Below the pieces are notes generated by a model that had not been told where the DNA came from, ran no database searches, and worked only from the letters and a program-made list of their open reading frames with translations. A DNA stretch of 52,352 nt, from positions 1-52,352 of the forward strand of contig JBELHJ010000012.1 of assembly GCA_042091495.1 (NCBI GenBank), read 5' to 3'. Shown here piece by piece: positions 42,655 to 52,010 of this stretch (positions are counted from its first letter, which is position 1; each line of letters starts with the position of its first letter). Position numbers and translations under genes: made by a program. This stretch comes from JBELHJ01 sp042091495 (GTDB taxonomy: Bacteria > Bacteroidota > Bacteroidia > Flavobacteriales > Flavobacteriaceae).

Positions 42655-44574
42655 ATGGAAGAAAAAAAATTAGATCTTAATACAGTCATTGGATACATCC
42701 TAATTTTTGGGATATTATTATACATGCTGTGGCAAAACCAGCCAACTCCAGAAGAAATTGCGGCGCAAGAAAAACAAAAGGAAGAACAATTAGCAGCAGA
42801 AAGTAAATCAAAAGATGACCAAGAAACACTTGATGTTTCTGACGAGATTAATGATATCGTAAATACTTCCGATTCACTAAAATTATTATCTCTTCAAAAT
42901 AAACTAGGAGTATTTGCTTATGCAGCAACTTTACCTTCTGCTATTGACAATGAAACTTTAGTAGAAACAGATGTATTCGATTTAAAATTCAGAAATAAAG
43001 GAGGCTATCTTTCAGAAGTTAAATTGAAAGATGATAAAGGTGCTTTTTTTACGGACTTTCGCGGTGAAAATGTTTTTATAATTAAAGATAATAACAGTGT
43101 ATTAGATTTAACTTTAAATACCTCTGATAACAGAACACTTCACACTAAAAATTTATTTTTTCAACCTGATATAACAGAGAGAAATGGCAACACAGTTGTT
43201 TCAATGCGTCTGAAAGTCTCAGAGGGGGAGTTTTTAGAGTATCGCTATGAAATTAACCCTAAAGATTATATGATAGGTTTTTCTGTTAAATCTCAAGGCC
43301 TTGAAAATATTTTAGATGATTCACAACCAATAGACTTAGAATGGTCTATGAAAACTCTGCGTCACGCAAAGAGTATTTCTTATGAAAACAGATATACCGA
43401 ATTAATTTATGAATATGACGGAGACAAAGATTCGTATTTAGGACAACAAGAAAAAACTGAAGATGTTATTGATGATGTTTCATATGTAGCATTCAAACAA
43501 CACTTTTTTACATCTGTATTGCTTTCAGATTCAGCTTTTAAAACCGCTAATTTGAAATCTGAAAATTTAGTTCAAGATGAAGCTGTTGATACTGCTTTTA
43601 CTAAAGCTTTTCAAGCGAAGTTACCTATTGCTTTTTCTAGTGGTGAGTTAAACAAAAATATGGACTTATATTTTGGGCCATCTGATTATAAAACTTTAAA
43701 AGCTTACGACAGAAATCTTGACGAGATTGTGCCATTAGGTTGGGGGATTTTTGGTTGGATTAATCGTTTTGTATTCATTCCATTATTTGGTTTTTTAAGC
43801 GGATTTTTACCCTATGGTTTCGCTATTATAGTGATGACTATTTTAGTACGTTTAGTAATGTCACCAGTGACTTACAAATCCTATGTATCCCAAGCTAAAA
43901 TGAAAGTCATTAAACCAGAACTCAACGCTTTAAATGAAAAATATAAGGATAATGCTATGAAGCGTCAACAAGAAACAATGGCTCTTCAATCTAAAGCAGG
44001 AGTAAGTCCTCTAAAAGGGTGTTTACCTGCATTATTACAATTGCCGGTTTTTTATGCATTATTTCAATTTTTTCCATCGGCATTTGACTTGAGACAAAAA
44101 AGCTTTTTATGGGCTGAAGACTTATCATCCTATGATACTATCTTTAAGTTGCCATTCAACATTCCATTTTATGGTGATCATGTGAGTCTATTCCCAATAT
44201 TAGCTTCTATAGCAATATTTATATACATGCAAATGACTACAGGTCAAAATATGGCTGCTCAAGCTCCTGTCCAAGAAGGAATGCCTGATATGACAAAAAT
44301 GATGAAATACATGCTTTACTTTTCACCTTTAATGATGTTAGTTTTCTTTAATAATTATGCCTCTGGTTTAAGTTTGTATTATTTTGTTTCTAACACCATT
44401 ACTATTGGTATTATGTTAGTTATTAAGCATGTGATTATTGATGATGAAAAAATTCATGCACAGATAGAGGCTAACAAGAAAAAGCCTAAAAAGCAAGGCC
44501 GTTTTCAAAAGAAGATGCAAGAAATTATGGAGCAGGCTGAACAACAAAAACGTGCACAACAAAAACGTAAATAG
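42655..44574 (+). CDS. yidC: Membrane protein insertase YidC
   Basis: YidC inserts membrane proteins with or without SecYEG. The 639-residue protein has the Gram-negative layout: an N-terminal membrane helix (residues about 8-24), an acidic linker, a large periplasmic beta domain, then the conserved insertase core from about residue 355 (FIPLFGFLSGFLPYGFAIIV, SPLKGCLPALLQLPVFYALF, SLYYFVSNTITIG) and a long basic, Gln-rich C-terminal tail that may bind ribosomes. A terminator starts at the stop codon. Confidence 0.97.
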   Translation: MEEKKLDLNTVIGYILIFGILLYMLWQNQPTPEEIAAQEKQKEEQLAAESKSKDDQETLDVSDEINDIVNTSDSLKLLSLQNKLGVFAYAATLPSAIDNETLVETDVFDLKFRNKGGYLSEVKLKDDKGAFFTDFRGENVFIIKDNNSVLDLTLNTSDNRTLHTKNLFFQPDITERNGNTVVSMRLKVSEGEFLEYRYEINPKDYMIGFSVKSQGLENILDDSQPIDLEWSMKTLRHAKSISYENRYTELIYEYDGDKDSYLGQQEKTEDVIDDVSYVAFKQHFFTSVLLSDSAFKTANLKSENLVQDEAVDTAFTKAFQAKLPIAFSSGELNKNMDLYFGPSDYKTLKAYDRNLDEIVPLGWGIFGWINRFVFIPLFGFLSGFLPYGFAIIVMTILVRLVMSPVTYKSYVSQAKMKVIKPELNALNEKYKDNAMKRQQETMALQSKAGVSPLKGCLPALLQLPVFYALFQFFPSAFDLRQKSFLWAEDLSSYDTIFKLPFNIPFYGDHVSLFPILASIAIFIYMQMTTGQNMAAQAPVQEGMPDMTKMMKYMLYFSPLMMLVFFNNYASGLSLYYFVSNTITIGIMLVIKHVIIDDEKIHAQIEANKKKPKKQGRFQKKMQEIMEQAEQQKRAQQKRK

Positions 44575-44603
44575 AAAAAGCCTCTTTAAGAGGCTTTTTT
44601 TTT
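44575..44603 (+). terminator. Terminator after yidC
   Basis: AAAAAGCCTC (44575-44584) pairs with GAGGCTTTTT (44590-44599) around TTTAA, and the T run continues to 44603. Confidence 0.92.
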
Positions 44604-44624
44604 AATTATTTATAAAATTATTCA

Positions 44625-45323
44625 ATGACAAAGTTTGTTAAAATTTTATTGTGTTTGTCAACCCTTAGTCTTGTAGCTCAAAATAATTTTAATCAGTTCG
44701 ATGATAATGGAGAGCGTCACGGTCCATGGAGAAAATTTTTTAAAAACACCAATATGGTCAGATATTCAGGTGCTTTTGAGCATGGTAAAGAGGTGGGAGA
44801 ATTTTTATTTTACTCATTGAAATCAGGTAAAAGTGTATTGACCAGTTCTAAGATTTTTAATAGCGATAATAATTTAGCTCAGGTAAAATTTTTCGCTTCA
44901 AATGGTAGGGTTATTAGTGAGGGACAAATGAATGGAAAACTTCATGTGGGAAAATGGATTTATTATCATAAAAATTCTAAAGTTATAATGACTCAAGAGT
45001 TTTATAATAATGAAGGAAAGCTAAATGGTATGAGAACGACCTATTATAAAAATTCAAATATTGCAGCTGATATTTCATTTATTAATGGATTTAAACAAGG
45101 TATTTCAAAATCTTTCTCTCAATATGGAATTTTAATTAATAAAATAAATTATAAAGCTGGCGAAATGGATGGTATTGCTCAGTTTTATGATAAAGAAGGA
45201 CAATTAATAAAAAAAGGGACTTACATAAATGGTTTAAAACACGGTTCTTGGTTTGAGTATGAAAATCAACAGCTTGTTAATGAATTGTTATACTATTACG
45301 GAAGTCTACAGGATAATAATTAA
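44625..45323 (+). CDS. Secreted MORN_2-repeat protein (YwqK-like)
   Basis: A 232-residue protein with a signal peptide (MTKFVKILLCLSTLSLVAQ) and about six MORN_2-type repeats of roughly 23 residues: examples are GERHGPWRKFF, GKEVGEFLFY, GKLHVGKWIYYHKN, GKLNGMRTTYYKN, GEMDGIAQFYDKEG and GLKHGSWFEYEN. Annotation pipelines often call such proteins YwqK-family antitoxin; there is no toxin partner here, so I would not use that name. It probably folds as an elongated beta sheet in the envelope. It precedes mnmA by 9 nt. Confidence 0.88.
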   Translation: MTKFVKILLCLSTLSLVAQNNFNQFDDNGERHGPWRKFFKNTNMVRYSGAFEHGKEVGEFLFYSLKSGKSVLTSSKIFNSDNNLAQVKFFASNGRVISEGQMNGKLHVGKWIYYHKNSKVIMTQEFYNNEGKLNGMRTTYYKNSNIAADISFINGFKQGISKSFSQYGILINKINYKAGEMDGIAQFYDKEGQLIKKGTYINGLKHGSWFEYENQQLVNELLYYYGSLQDNN

Positions 45324-45328
45324 TTTCG
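45321..45328 (+). promoter_or_regulatory. Probable -7 element of mnmA
   Basis: TAATTTCG differs from TAnnTTTG at one base and lies 4 nt before the mnmA ATG, overlapping the stop codon of the MORN gene. If real, the mnmA mRNA is leaderless. Confidence 0.35.
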
Positions 45329-45332
45329 CAAA

Positions 45333-46114
45333 ATGAAAAGGGTTATTGTTGGTTTATCAGGTGGAGTTGACTCAAGTGTAGCTGCATACTTATTGAAAGA
45401 ACAAGGGTATGAGGTTATAGGCCTGTTTATGAAAAATTGGCATGATGACTCGGTAACTATTTCAGACGAATGCCCATGGTTGGATGATAGTAATGATGCT
45501 ATGCTGGTTGCTGAAAAATTAGGTATTCCATTTCAAGCTGTAGATTTGAGTGAAGCATATAAAACACGTATTGTGGATTATATGTTTAATGAGTACGAAA
45601 AAGGTCGTACGCCCAACCCAGACGTATTATGTAATAGAGAAATTAAGTTTGATGTCTTTATGGATATTGCTCTAAGTTTAGGTGCAGATTTTGTTGCTAC
45701 TGGACACTATTGTAGGAAAAGTTCAACTACAGATGCTTCTGGAAATGAGGTGTTTCAATTACTTTCTGGAAATGATATTAATAAAGATCAATCTTATTTT
45801 TTATGCCAACTGTCTCAGCAACAACTTGCTAAAGCCTTATTCCCTGTAGGGAAGTTAACAAAGCCTGAAGTTAGAGCCATTGCAGCCGATCAAAATTTAA
45901 TCACCGCAGATAAAAAAGATTCTCAAGGGTTATGTTTTATTGGAAAAGTAAGACTACCAGAATTCCTTCAACAACAACTAAAACCTAAAGAAGGAACAAT
46001 AATTGAGATACCTGAATCTTTTCCTGAATATCATGTGGTAACTCCTAATTTTAAAACTAAACCAGATGAGTTGAGATATAAGTCTCAAAAAATAAAGTAT
46101 TCAGAATTAGACGG
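45333..46114 (+). CDS. mnmA: tRNA-specific 2-thiouridylase MnmA, 3' end lost in the assembly gap
   Basis: MnmA makes the 2-thio group at wobble U34 of Lys, Glu and Gln tRNAs. The visible 260 residues include the PP-loop GLSGGVDSSVAAYLL, the catalytic Cys in NPDVLCNREIKF, ATGHYCRK, KDQSYFL and the second Cys in DSQGLCFIGK. The reading frame runs into the N block at 46115. Roughly the last third, the beta-barrel domain, is missing; full-length homologues have about 360-395 residues. The apparent fusion to the protease downstream is an artefact. Confidence 0.96.
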
Positions 46115-46214
46115 NNNNNNNNNNNNNNNNNNNNNNNNNNNNNNNNNNNNNNNNNNNNNNNNNNNNNNNNNNNNNNNNNNNNNNNNNNNNNNNNNNNNNN
46201 NNNNNNNNNNNNNN
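46115..46214. other. Assembly gap (100 N)
   Basis: Exactly 100 unknown bases, the usual placeholder for a scaffold gap of unknown size. From what is missing on both sides (about 100-135 residues of MnmA and a protease signal peptide), the true gap is probably a few hundred bases; this size is an estimate. Confidence 0.97.
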
Positions 46215-47765
46215 CAAGAGGATGCATGGGTATATTTTTCAGATAAGTTAAATGTCCAAAATGCGCTTCAAAACCCTAATTCTATTTTAACTCAAAGAGC
46301 ACTAAATCGTAAAACCGCTCAAAATATTGCTATTGATGAGCGCGATGTCCCTGTAAATGAAAATTATATTAATACACTGAAGCAACAAAATGGTATTGTT
46401 GTTTTGGCTAAATCCAAATGGTTTAATGCAGTGCATGTCAGGGGTAGTGAAATTGACATAAATCTTTTGTCACAATTTTCTTTTGTATCCCAAATAGATT
46501 TTGCCAACAAAAACATAAATGATTACTCTAATAGAGCTGAAGTTAGGAATAAGTTCTTTGAAATCAAGACAGATTTAGCTGAGAGTAACTACGGAGCTAC
46601 CCAAAATCAAACAGAGATGATAAATTTGGACTTGCTCCACAGTACTAATTTTAAAGGTAATGGTGTTCATATTGCCGTTATGGATGCAGGTTTTCCAGCA
46701 GTTAATACCATGGGTGCTTTTGAAAGATTACGAGATCAAAATAAACTTTTAGGAGGATATGATTTTGTTGATCGTCTTAATGACGTATATGCTTTTTCTG
46801 GTAATGCACACGGAACTATGGTTTTGAGTACTATGGGTGCATACATAGAAAATGAATATGAAGGTACAGCTATAGATGCAAGTTATTATTTATTTAGAAC
46901 CGAAGATGTTTTTTCAGAGACTCCTTTAGAGGAAAGTTTATGGGTTGAGGCTGCTGAACGCGCAGACAGTTTAGGTGTAGACATTATTAATTCTTCATTA
47001 GGATATACCACATTTGATAATTCAAATTACAATTACACTAATTCTGACATGGATGGTACTGTGGCTTTTATTAGTAAAGGTGCAGGTATAGCTTATGAAA
47101 AAGGAATACTGGTTGTAAATTCTGCAGGTAATTCTGGAGCAAATTCTTGGACCATTATTGGCGCACCTGCAGATCACGAAGATGTATTTTCAATTGGAGC
47201 AGTAAATTCCAATGGGGATTATGCTTATTTTTCCTCGATTGGGAATAATCAAATGCCATTTATAAAGCCAGATGTAGTTGCTAGAGGATTAGGATCAGCA
47301 ATTGTTGACGTTTCCAATACCATTCAAAATTATAATGGGACCTCATTTAGTGGTCCAATAGTAGCAGGTGCTATGGCTTGTCTTAAACAAGCTTTACCCC
47401 ATTTTTCTAATGATGATTTAAAACTATTTGTTCATTCATCTTCGTCACAATACACATCACCAGATTTATTATTAGGTTATGGTATTCCAGATTTTTCACT
47501 TGCCTATCAACTTAGTCTAAAAAAAATCGAATCAAAAAAACTAAGATTTAAATATGATAATGATTTTAGGGCTCTTGAATTGATTTCCGATTTCATTCAA
47601 AACATGGAGTATACCATTTATGATGTTAGTGGAAAATTGATAATCAAAAGTGATTTTAGTGAACATCGAAAATTTATTGATTGTTCTGGTTTTAATAATG
47701 GTATTTACCTGATAAAATACAGCCATTCACTTCAAAGTCAATATTTTAAATTTGTAATATATTAA
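46215..47765 (+). CDS. S8 (subtilisin-like) serine protease with T9SS-type tail, 5' end lost in the gap
   Basis: The visible 516 residues begin QEDAWVYFSDKLNVQNAL, which is where the mature chain of such proteases starts, so only the signal peptide is likely missing. A prodomain-like region precedes the subtilase core: Asp in HIAVMDAGF (codon 46683), His in GNAHGTMV (46809), oxyanion Asn in NSAGNSGANS and Ser in NGTSFSGPIVAG (47343). The last 75 residues (YTIYDVSGKLI, GIYLIKY) look like a type IX secretion C-terminal sorting domain. The product is therefore probably exported to the cell surface. Confidence 0.93.
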   Translation, partial: QEDAWVYFSDKLNVQNALQNPNSILTQRALNRKTAQNIAIDERDVPVNENYINTLKQQNGIVVLAKSKWFNAVHVRGSEIDINLLSQFSFVSQIDFANKNINDYSNRAEVRNKFFEIKTDLAESNYGATQNQTEMINLDLLHSTNFKGNGVHIAVMDAGFPAVNTMGAFERLRDQNKLLGGYDFVDRLNDVYAFSGNAHGTMVLSTMGAYIENEYEGTAIDASYYLFRTEDVFSETPLEESLWVEAAERADSLGVDIINSSLGYTTFDNSNYNYTNSDMDGTVAFISKGAGIAYEKGILVVNSAGNSGANSWTIIGAPADHEDVFSIGAVNSNGDYAYFSSIGNNQMPFIKPDVVARGLGSAIVDVSNTIQNYNGTSFSGPIVAGAMACLKQALPHFSNDDLKLFVHSSSSQYTSPDLLLGYGIPDFSLAYQLSLKKIESKKLRFKYDNDFRALELISDFIQNMEYTIYDVSGKLIIKSDFSEHRKFIDCSGFNNGIYLIKYSHSLQSQYFKFVIY

Positions 47766-48701
47766 ATGAATAATATCTGTAATCTTTTTAATATTAATCA
47801 CCCAATTATTCAAGCTGGAATGGTTTGGAATAGCGGGTGGCGTTTGGCTTCTGCTGCAAGTAACTCAGGGATATTAGGATTAATAGGCGCAGGATCGATG
47901 TATCCAGACGTTTTGAAAACACATATCAAAAAATGCAAAAAAGCCACATCCAAACCTTTTGGAGTGAACATCCCATTGTTATATCCCAATGTTGAAGAGA
48001 TTATTAAAATTATCATTGATGAAGGGGTTAACATTGTTTTTACTTCAGCGGGGAACCCAAAAATATGGACTCCATTGTTAAAATCTCATGGTATAATTGT
48101 GGTTCATGTAGTGAGTAGCGTAAAGTTTGCTTTTAAAGCACAAGAGGCGGGTGTTGATGCTATAGTTGCCGAAGGATTTGAGGCAGGGGGGCATAATGGC
48201 AGAGAAGAAACTACAACATTCACTCTCATACCAATGGTTAAAAATGCAATTTCAATTCCATTAATTGCTGCAGGGGGTATTGCTACCGGTAGGGGGATGT
48301 TAGCAGCAATGGTATTAGGAGCAGATGGGGTTCAAATAGGTAGTAGGTTTGTAGCAAGTGAGGAATCGTCAGCACATGATTTGTTTAAAGAATATGTTAT
48401 AAATTCTGGTGAAGGTGATACACAACTTACATTAAAAGAGGTGACACCCGTTAGAATGCTTAAAAATAATTTTTACAATACACTTCAATTAGAATACCAA
48501 AAAGGGACCTCACCAGATAAATTGAAACAGATTTTAGGTAAAGGGCGTGCTAAAAAAGGAATGTTTGAAGGCGATTTGAACGAGGGTGAACTTGAAATAG
48601 GTCAAGTTTGTGGTTTAATCAACAAAATTCAACCAGTAAAGGACATTGTTGATGAAATTATTACTGATTTTAAAGCAGCTTCTAATACTATGGGGTATTA
48701 A
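47766..48701 (+). CDS. Nitronate monooxygenase / FabK-family FMN protein
   Basis: A 311-residue TIM-barrel flavoprotein of the NPD/FabK family (HPIIQAGMVWNSGWRLASAASN, GVNIPLLYP, AEGFEAGGHNGREETTTFTL, IAAGGIATGRGMLAAMVLGADGVQIGSRF). AGGHxG and the GSRF phosphate-binding end are FMN-site hallmarks. Members either oxidise nitronates or reduce enoyl-ACP (FabK); sequence does not decide between these, and annotations vary. It starts directly after the protease stop codon and so is probably co-transcribed with it. Confidence 0.88.
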   Translation: MNNICNLFNINHPIIQAGMVWNSGWRLASAASNSGILGLIGAGSMYPDVLKTHIKKCKKATSKPFGVNIPLLYPNVEEIIKIIIDEGVNIVFTSAGNPKIWTPLLKSHGIIVVHVVSSVKFAFKAQEAGVDAIVAEGFEAGGHNGREETTTFTLIPMVKNAISIPLIAAGGIATGRGMLAAMVLGADGVQIGSRFVASEESSAHDLFKEYVINSGEGDTQLTLKEVTPVRMLKNNFYNTLQLEYQKGTSPDKLKQILGKGRAKKGMFEGDLNEGELEIGQVCGLINKIQPVKDIVDEIITDFKAASNTMGY

Positions 48702-48736
48702 ATTATAAATACTTTATTTACTCATTTTTTTAAGTG

Positions 48737-48744
48737 TAACTTTG
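48737..48744 (+). promoter_or_regulatory. -7 promoter element of the MATE transporter gene
   Basis: TAACTTTG is an exact TAnnTTTG match ending 4 nt before the ATG at 48749, predicting a leaderless mRNA. No TTG is found at the optimal -33 distance. Confidence 0.55.
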
Positions 48745-48748
48745 TCCA

Positions 48749-50125
48749 ATGCTTCACAAATACACAAGTGAATTTAGGTACAATTTAAAGTTAGCTACTC
48801 CTGTTATATTGGGTATGTTAGGTCATACTTTCGTTGGACTCATTGACAATATTATGGTGGGACAGCTTGGCACCGCGCAATTAGCTGCTGTTTCTTTGGG
48901 TAATAGTTTTATTTTTATTTCAATTGCATTAGGAATAGGTTTTTCCACTGCGATAACCCCAATAGTTGCTGAAGCAGATGCTGCAGAACAAACTACTCAA
49001 GGTTGTTCTGCATTTAAACACGGCATGTGGTTGTGTACGATTTTAGGAGCAGGACTAACGCTCATGATTTTCATTGCTAAGCCTTTAATGTATGCAATGA
49101 AGCAACCTGTTGAAGTGGTTGAATTGGCCATGCCTTATTTAAATTTAGTGGCTCTTTCGTTGTTTCCTTTAATGATTTTTCAAGGACTTAAGCAGTTTAG
49201 TGATGGGTTATCTGTAACAAAGTATCCTATGTACGCTACCTTAGTTGGAAATGTAGTCAATGTAATTTTAAATTATGTTTTAATTTTCGGTAAACTAGGA
49301 TTTCCAGAGTTAGGGATTATTGGTGCTGCCTACGGAACTTTTTTTTCAAGATTGGCTATGGTTGGATTACTATGGTATTTATTATTGAATAAATCAAAAA
49401 CGAAGCATTACGTTTCAAGGGTCAAATGGTTGTTGTTTGATTCATCAATGCTGAAAAAAATTATTAACCTTGGTACGCCAAGTGCATTACAAATGTTGTT
49501 TGAGGTAGCTGTTTTTACCGCTGCTATTTGGTTAAGTGGTACATTGGGTAAAAATCCCCAAGCGGCTAATCAAATTGCATTAAACCTTTCATCAATGACA
49601 TTTATGGTGGCTATGGGATTAAGTGTAGCAGCAATGATTCGAGTTGGAAATCAAAAGGGGCTATTGCGTTATGGAGAATTAAGACGTATAGGTTTTTCTA
49701 TTTTCCTTTTAGGTTTGCTTCTTGCATTTTGTTTTGCGATTCTATTTTTTGTTGGGCATAAAACATTACCACTGATATATTTGGATCAAAATGATATCAT
49801 GAATTTAAATGATAACAAAGAGGTTCTTAAAATAGCTTCTAAATTGATGTTAGTAGCTGCGGTTTTTCAATTAAGCGATAGTCTTCAAGTTGTTGCTCTT
49901 GGGGCTTTGAGAGGTCTTCAAGATGTAAAAATACCAACAGTGATTACTTTTATATCCTATTGGATTATAGGCTTTCCAATTAGTTTTTATTTAGGACAAT
50001 CCTACCGATTAGGAAGTATGGGTATATGGATTGGCTTATTATCTGGTTTAACAGCTGCAGCACTTTTATTGTTTATACGTTTTAATTATCTCACAAAGCG
50101 TTTAATTTTACAATCTAATAAGTAA
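48749..50125 (+). CDS. MATE family efflux transporter (NorM-like)
   Basis: A 458-residue inner-membrane cation/drug antiporter with 12 predicted helices in two repeats. Family signs are ATPVILGMLGHTFVGLIDNIMVGQLG at the N-terminus, GLKQFSDGLSVTKYPM, and the repeat-two phrase NLGTPSALQMLFEVAVF with ANQIALNLSSMTFMVAMGL. These place it with NorM-type members that expel cationic compounds using Na+ or H+. The natural substrate is unknown. It starts a three-gene unit with the acidic protein and PAP2 genes. Confidence 0.95.
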   Translation: MLHKYTSEFRYNLKLATPVILGMLGHTFVGLIDNIMVGQLGTAQLAAVSLGNSFIFISIALGIGFSTAITPIVAEADAAEQTTQGCSAFKHGMWLCTILGAGLTLMIFIAKPLMYAMKQPVEVVELAMPYLNLVALSLFPLMIFQGLKQFSDGLSVTKYPMYATLVGNVVNVILNYVLIFGKLGFPELGIIGAAYGTFFSRLAMVGLLWYLLLNKSKTKHYVSRVKWLLFDSSMLKKIINLGTPSALQMLFEVAVFTAAIWLSGTLGKNPQAANQIALNLSSMTFMVAMGLSVAAMIRVGNQKGLLRYGELRRIGFSIFLLGLLLAFCFAILFFVGHKTLPLIYLDQNDIMNLNDNKEVLKIASKLMLVAAVFQLSDSLQVVALGALRGLQDVKIPTVITFISYWIIGFPISFYLGQSYRLGSMGIWIGLLSGLTAAALLLFIRFNYLTKRLILQSNK

Positions 50126-50128
50126 TAT

Positions 50129-50356
50129 ATGGAATTACCAAAGTTTATTTTAGGCGACAATACGGCATACCCTAATGCTATATTTATTATTCATACAGAA
50201 TTCCCTCGATTTATTATTAATCTTGAGAATGATGAAATAGAGTGGTTCGAAGAGTTTGATGCTCTCGACGAGAAAGAACTCGAACTCATGGTTGGTAAGT
50301 TAATTGAAGAAGCCTCTTCTTTTTATGATGATGAGGTATCTAAATATGATGAATAA
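50129..50356 (+). CDS. Small acidic conserved hypothetical protein (75 aa)
   Basis: I do not recognise a named domain. The 75-residue soluble protein is strongly acidic (many Glu and Asp, C-terminal YDDEVSKYDE) and contains TEFPRFIINLENDEIEWFEEFD. It is wedged 3 nt after the MATE gene and its stop overlaps the PAP2 start by one base, so it is translated from the same mRNA. The tight spacing and normal codon use make it a genuine gene. Confidence 0.85.
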   Translation: MELPKFILGDNTAYPNAIFIIHTEFPRFIINLENDEIEWFEEFDALDEKELELMVGKLIEEASSFYDDEVSKYDE

Positions 50357-50925
50357 TGCTAGATAAACTTATAAGTTTAGATCAAGAACTATTTATTTAT
50401 TTAAATGGATTAGGTGTTGAAAGTTGGGATGCTTTTTGGATGTTTTATACTACAAAATTCAACTGGATTCCCTTTTATGCATTATTACTGTACTTATTAT
50501 TCAAACACAAAAATTTAAGACCATTTCTTGTAACAATCATTTCAATTGCATTGATGATTACGTTTACGGATCAAGTAACTAATCTATTTAAAGGTGGATT
50601 TATGCGATTAAGACCTTGTCATGAGCCTGATGTTGCAGAATTTATGCGTCTTGTCAAAGCTAGCTGCGGTGGTAGGCATGGTTTTTTTTCAGGACATTCC
50701 TCTAATTCCATGGCGTTGGCCATTTTTATTGGCTTAACCTTTAAGAGGACTTATAAATTTTTATTTCCCTTAATGATATTTTGGGCTTTATTTATGGCAT
50801 ACAGTAGAATATATGTTGGTGTGCATTACCCACTAGATGTTTTTTGTGGCGCATTATTTGGGGTCTTTTCAGGTTGGCTTTGGTATAAAATTTGTAAGTA
50901 TCTCGATTTGAAATTAGTCAAATAA
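50356..50925 (+). CDS. PAP2-family lipid phosphatase
   Basis: A 189-residue membrane phosphatase with about five hydrophobic helices. The three PAP2 motifs are seen: KGGFMRLRP (motif 1, near residue 76), FSGHSSNS (motif 2, near 112) and SRIYVGVHYPLD (motif 3, near 152). Such proteins dephosphorylate undecaprenyl diphosphate, phosphatidylglycerophosphate or lipid A; the substrate is not decidable here. It overlaps the acidic protein gene by one base and converges with meaB. Confidence 0.93.
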   Translation: MLDKLISLDQELFIYLNGLGVESWDAFWMFYTTKFNWIPFYALLLYLLFKHKNLRPFLVTIISIALMITFTDQVTNLFKGGFMRLRPCHEPDVAEFMRLVKASCGGRHGFFSGHSSNSMALAIFIGLTFKRTYKFLFPLMIFWALFMAYSRIYVGVHYPLDVFCGALFGVFSGWLWYKICKYLDLKLVK

Positions 50926-50931
50926 TAATTT

Positions 50932-51999
50932 CTAAGAAAATAACAAATCTGCTGCTTCAAAAGGACTTAACAACCCTTGTTCTACTTGCTTGCCTAGCTG
51001 GATAAGCTTTTCTTTTGTTTTAGGATTGTTTTTAAAGTTTTCTGTCAAAGTTTGTTTTATAGTCTCCTCAAACCAATACATGTTTTGCAAAGACCTATTT
51101 GCTTTTAGATACCCAGAAATTTCGGCATGAGACATGTAATTTTTTATGTGACTCCATATGTCATCTAAACCAGTATTTTCGATAGCGCTACATAGTAAAA
51201 TTTCACAAGGCCATCCTGAATTTTTTTCTGGATACAAATGAAGAGCGTTCGAAAGCATACGTTTAGTTTGTTTTGATGCTTTTATATTTTCACCATCAGA
51301 CTTATTTATTATAATAGTATCTGCCATTTCAATAACGCCACGTTTAATACCTTGGAGTTCATCGCCAGCTCCTGAAATTTGAAGCAACATAAAATGGTCT
51401 ACCATACTTTTAACGGCAACTTCACTTTGACCAATTCCAACAGTCTCAATAATAATGGTATCATAACCTGCAGCCTCGCACAAAATAATACTTTCCCTTG
51501 TTGCTCTAGCAACACCCCCTAATGTGTTTCCGGTGGCAGTGGGTCTAATAAAAGCACTAGGATGTTTTGATAGTTGTTCCATACGTGTTTTATCCCCTAG
51601 AATACTTCCTTTATTTACAGGGCTAGAGGGGTCTATCGTTAACACCGCCAGTTTATGGTTTTCTTTTAATAACGATAAGCCTAGAGCTTCAATAAACGTG
51701 CTTTTACCTACTCCTGGTATGCCAGTAATTCCAATTCTTGTAGCGGGTTTACTAGCTTTTTGACAATCATTTATTAATGCTTTAGCAATTTTTTGGTCTT
51801 CAACTAATGTGCTTTCTAAAAGTGTTATGGCTTTACTTAATGCGGTTATAGAACCACTTGTTAAATCATCAAATATGGTGTTTTTTGTTTTTAATGCTTT
51901 ACGTTTGGCTTTGATGCTTTTAATATTAGCATCATGAGTGTAATCGGATTGATCTACTCCGGATTTTACATCTAATGCGGATTGTTTTTTTGACATCAC
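50932..51999 (-). CDS. meaB: Methylmalonyl-CoA mutase-associated GTPase MeaB
   Basis: MeaB is a G3E-family GTPase chaperone that protects and loads the B12-dependent methylmalonyl-CoA mutase. The 355-residue protein (354 from the second Met) contains GITGIPGVGKSTFIEALG, LTIDPSSPVNKGSILGDKTRM, TATGNTLGGVARATRE, ETVGIGQSEVAV and INKSDGENI, the expected order. Mutase genes are not within the window. It lies 6 nt from the PAP2 stop, tail to tail, with no clear terminator between, and downstream of the DUF2911 gene by 11 nt. Confidence 0.96.
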   Translation of the reverse strand: MMSKKQSALDVKSGVDQSDYTHDANIKSIKAKRKALKTKNTIFDDLTSGSITALSKAITLLESTLVEDQKIAKALINDCQKASKPATRIGITGIPGVGKSTFIEALGLSLLKENHKLAVLTIDPSSPVNKGSILGDKTRMEQLSKHPSAFIRPTATGNTLGGVARATRESIILCEAAGYDTIIIETVGIGQSEVAVKSMVDHFMLLQISGAGDELQGIKRGVIEMADTIIINKSDGENIKASKQTKRMLSNALHLYPEKNSGWPCEILLCSAIENTGLDDIWSHIKNYMSHAEISGYLKANRSLQNMYWFEETIKQTLTENFKNNPKTKEKLIQLGKQVEQGLLSPFEAADLLFS

Positions 52000-52010
52000 A
52001 GGATTATAAA

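Noticed and set aside
44625..45323. YwqK-type antitoxin of a toxin-antitoxin pair
   Set aside because: Only MORN_2 repeats and a signal peptide are seen; the neighbours are yidC and mnmA, with no toxin-like gene.
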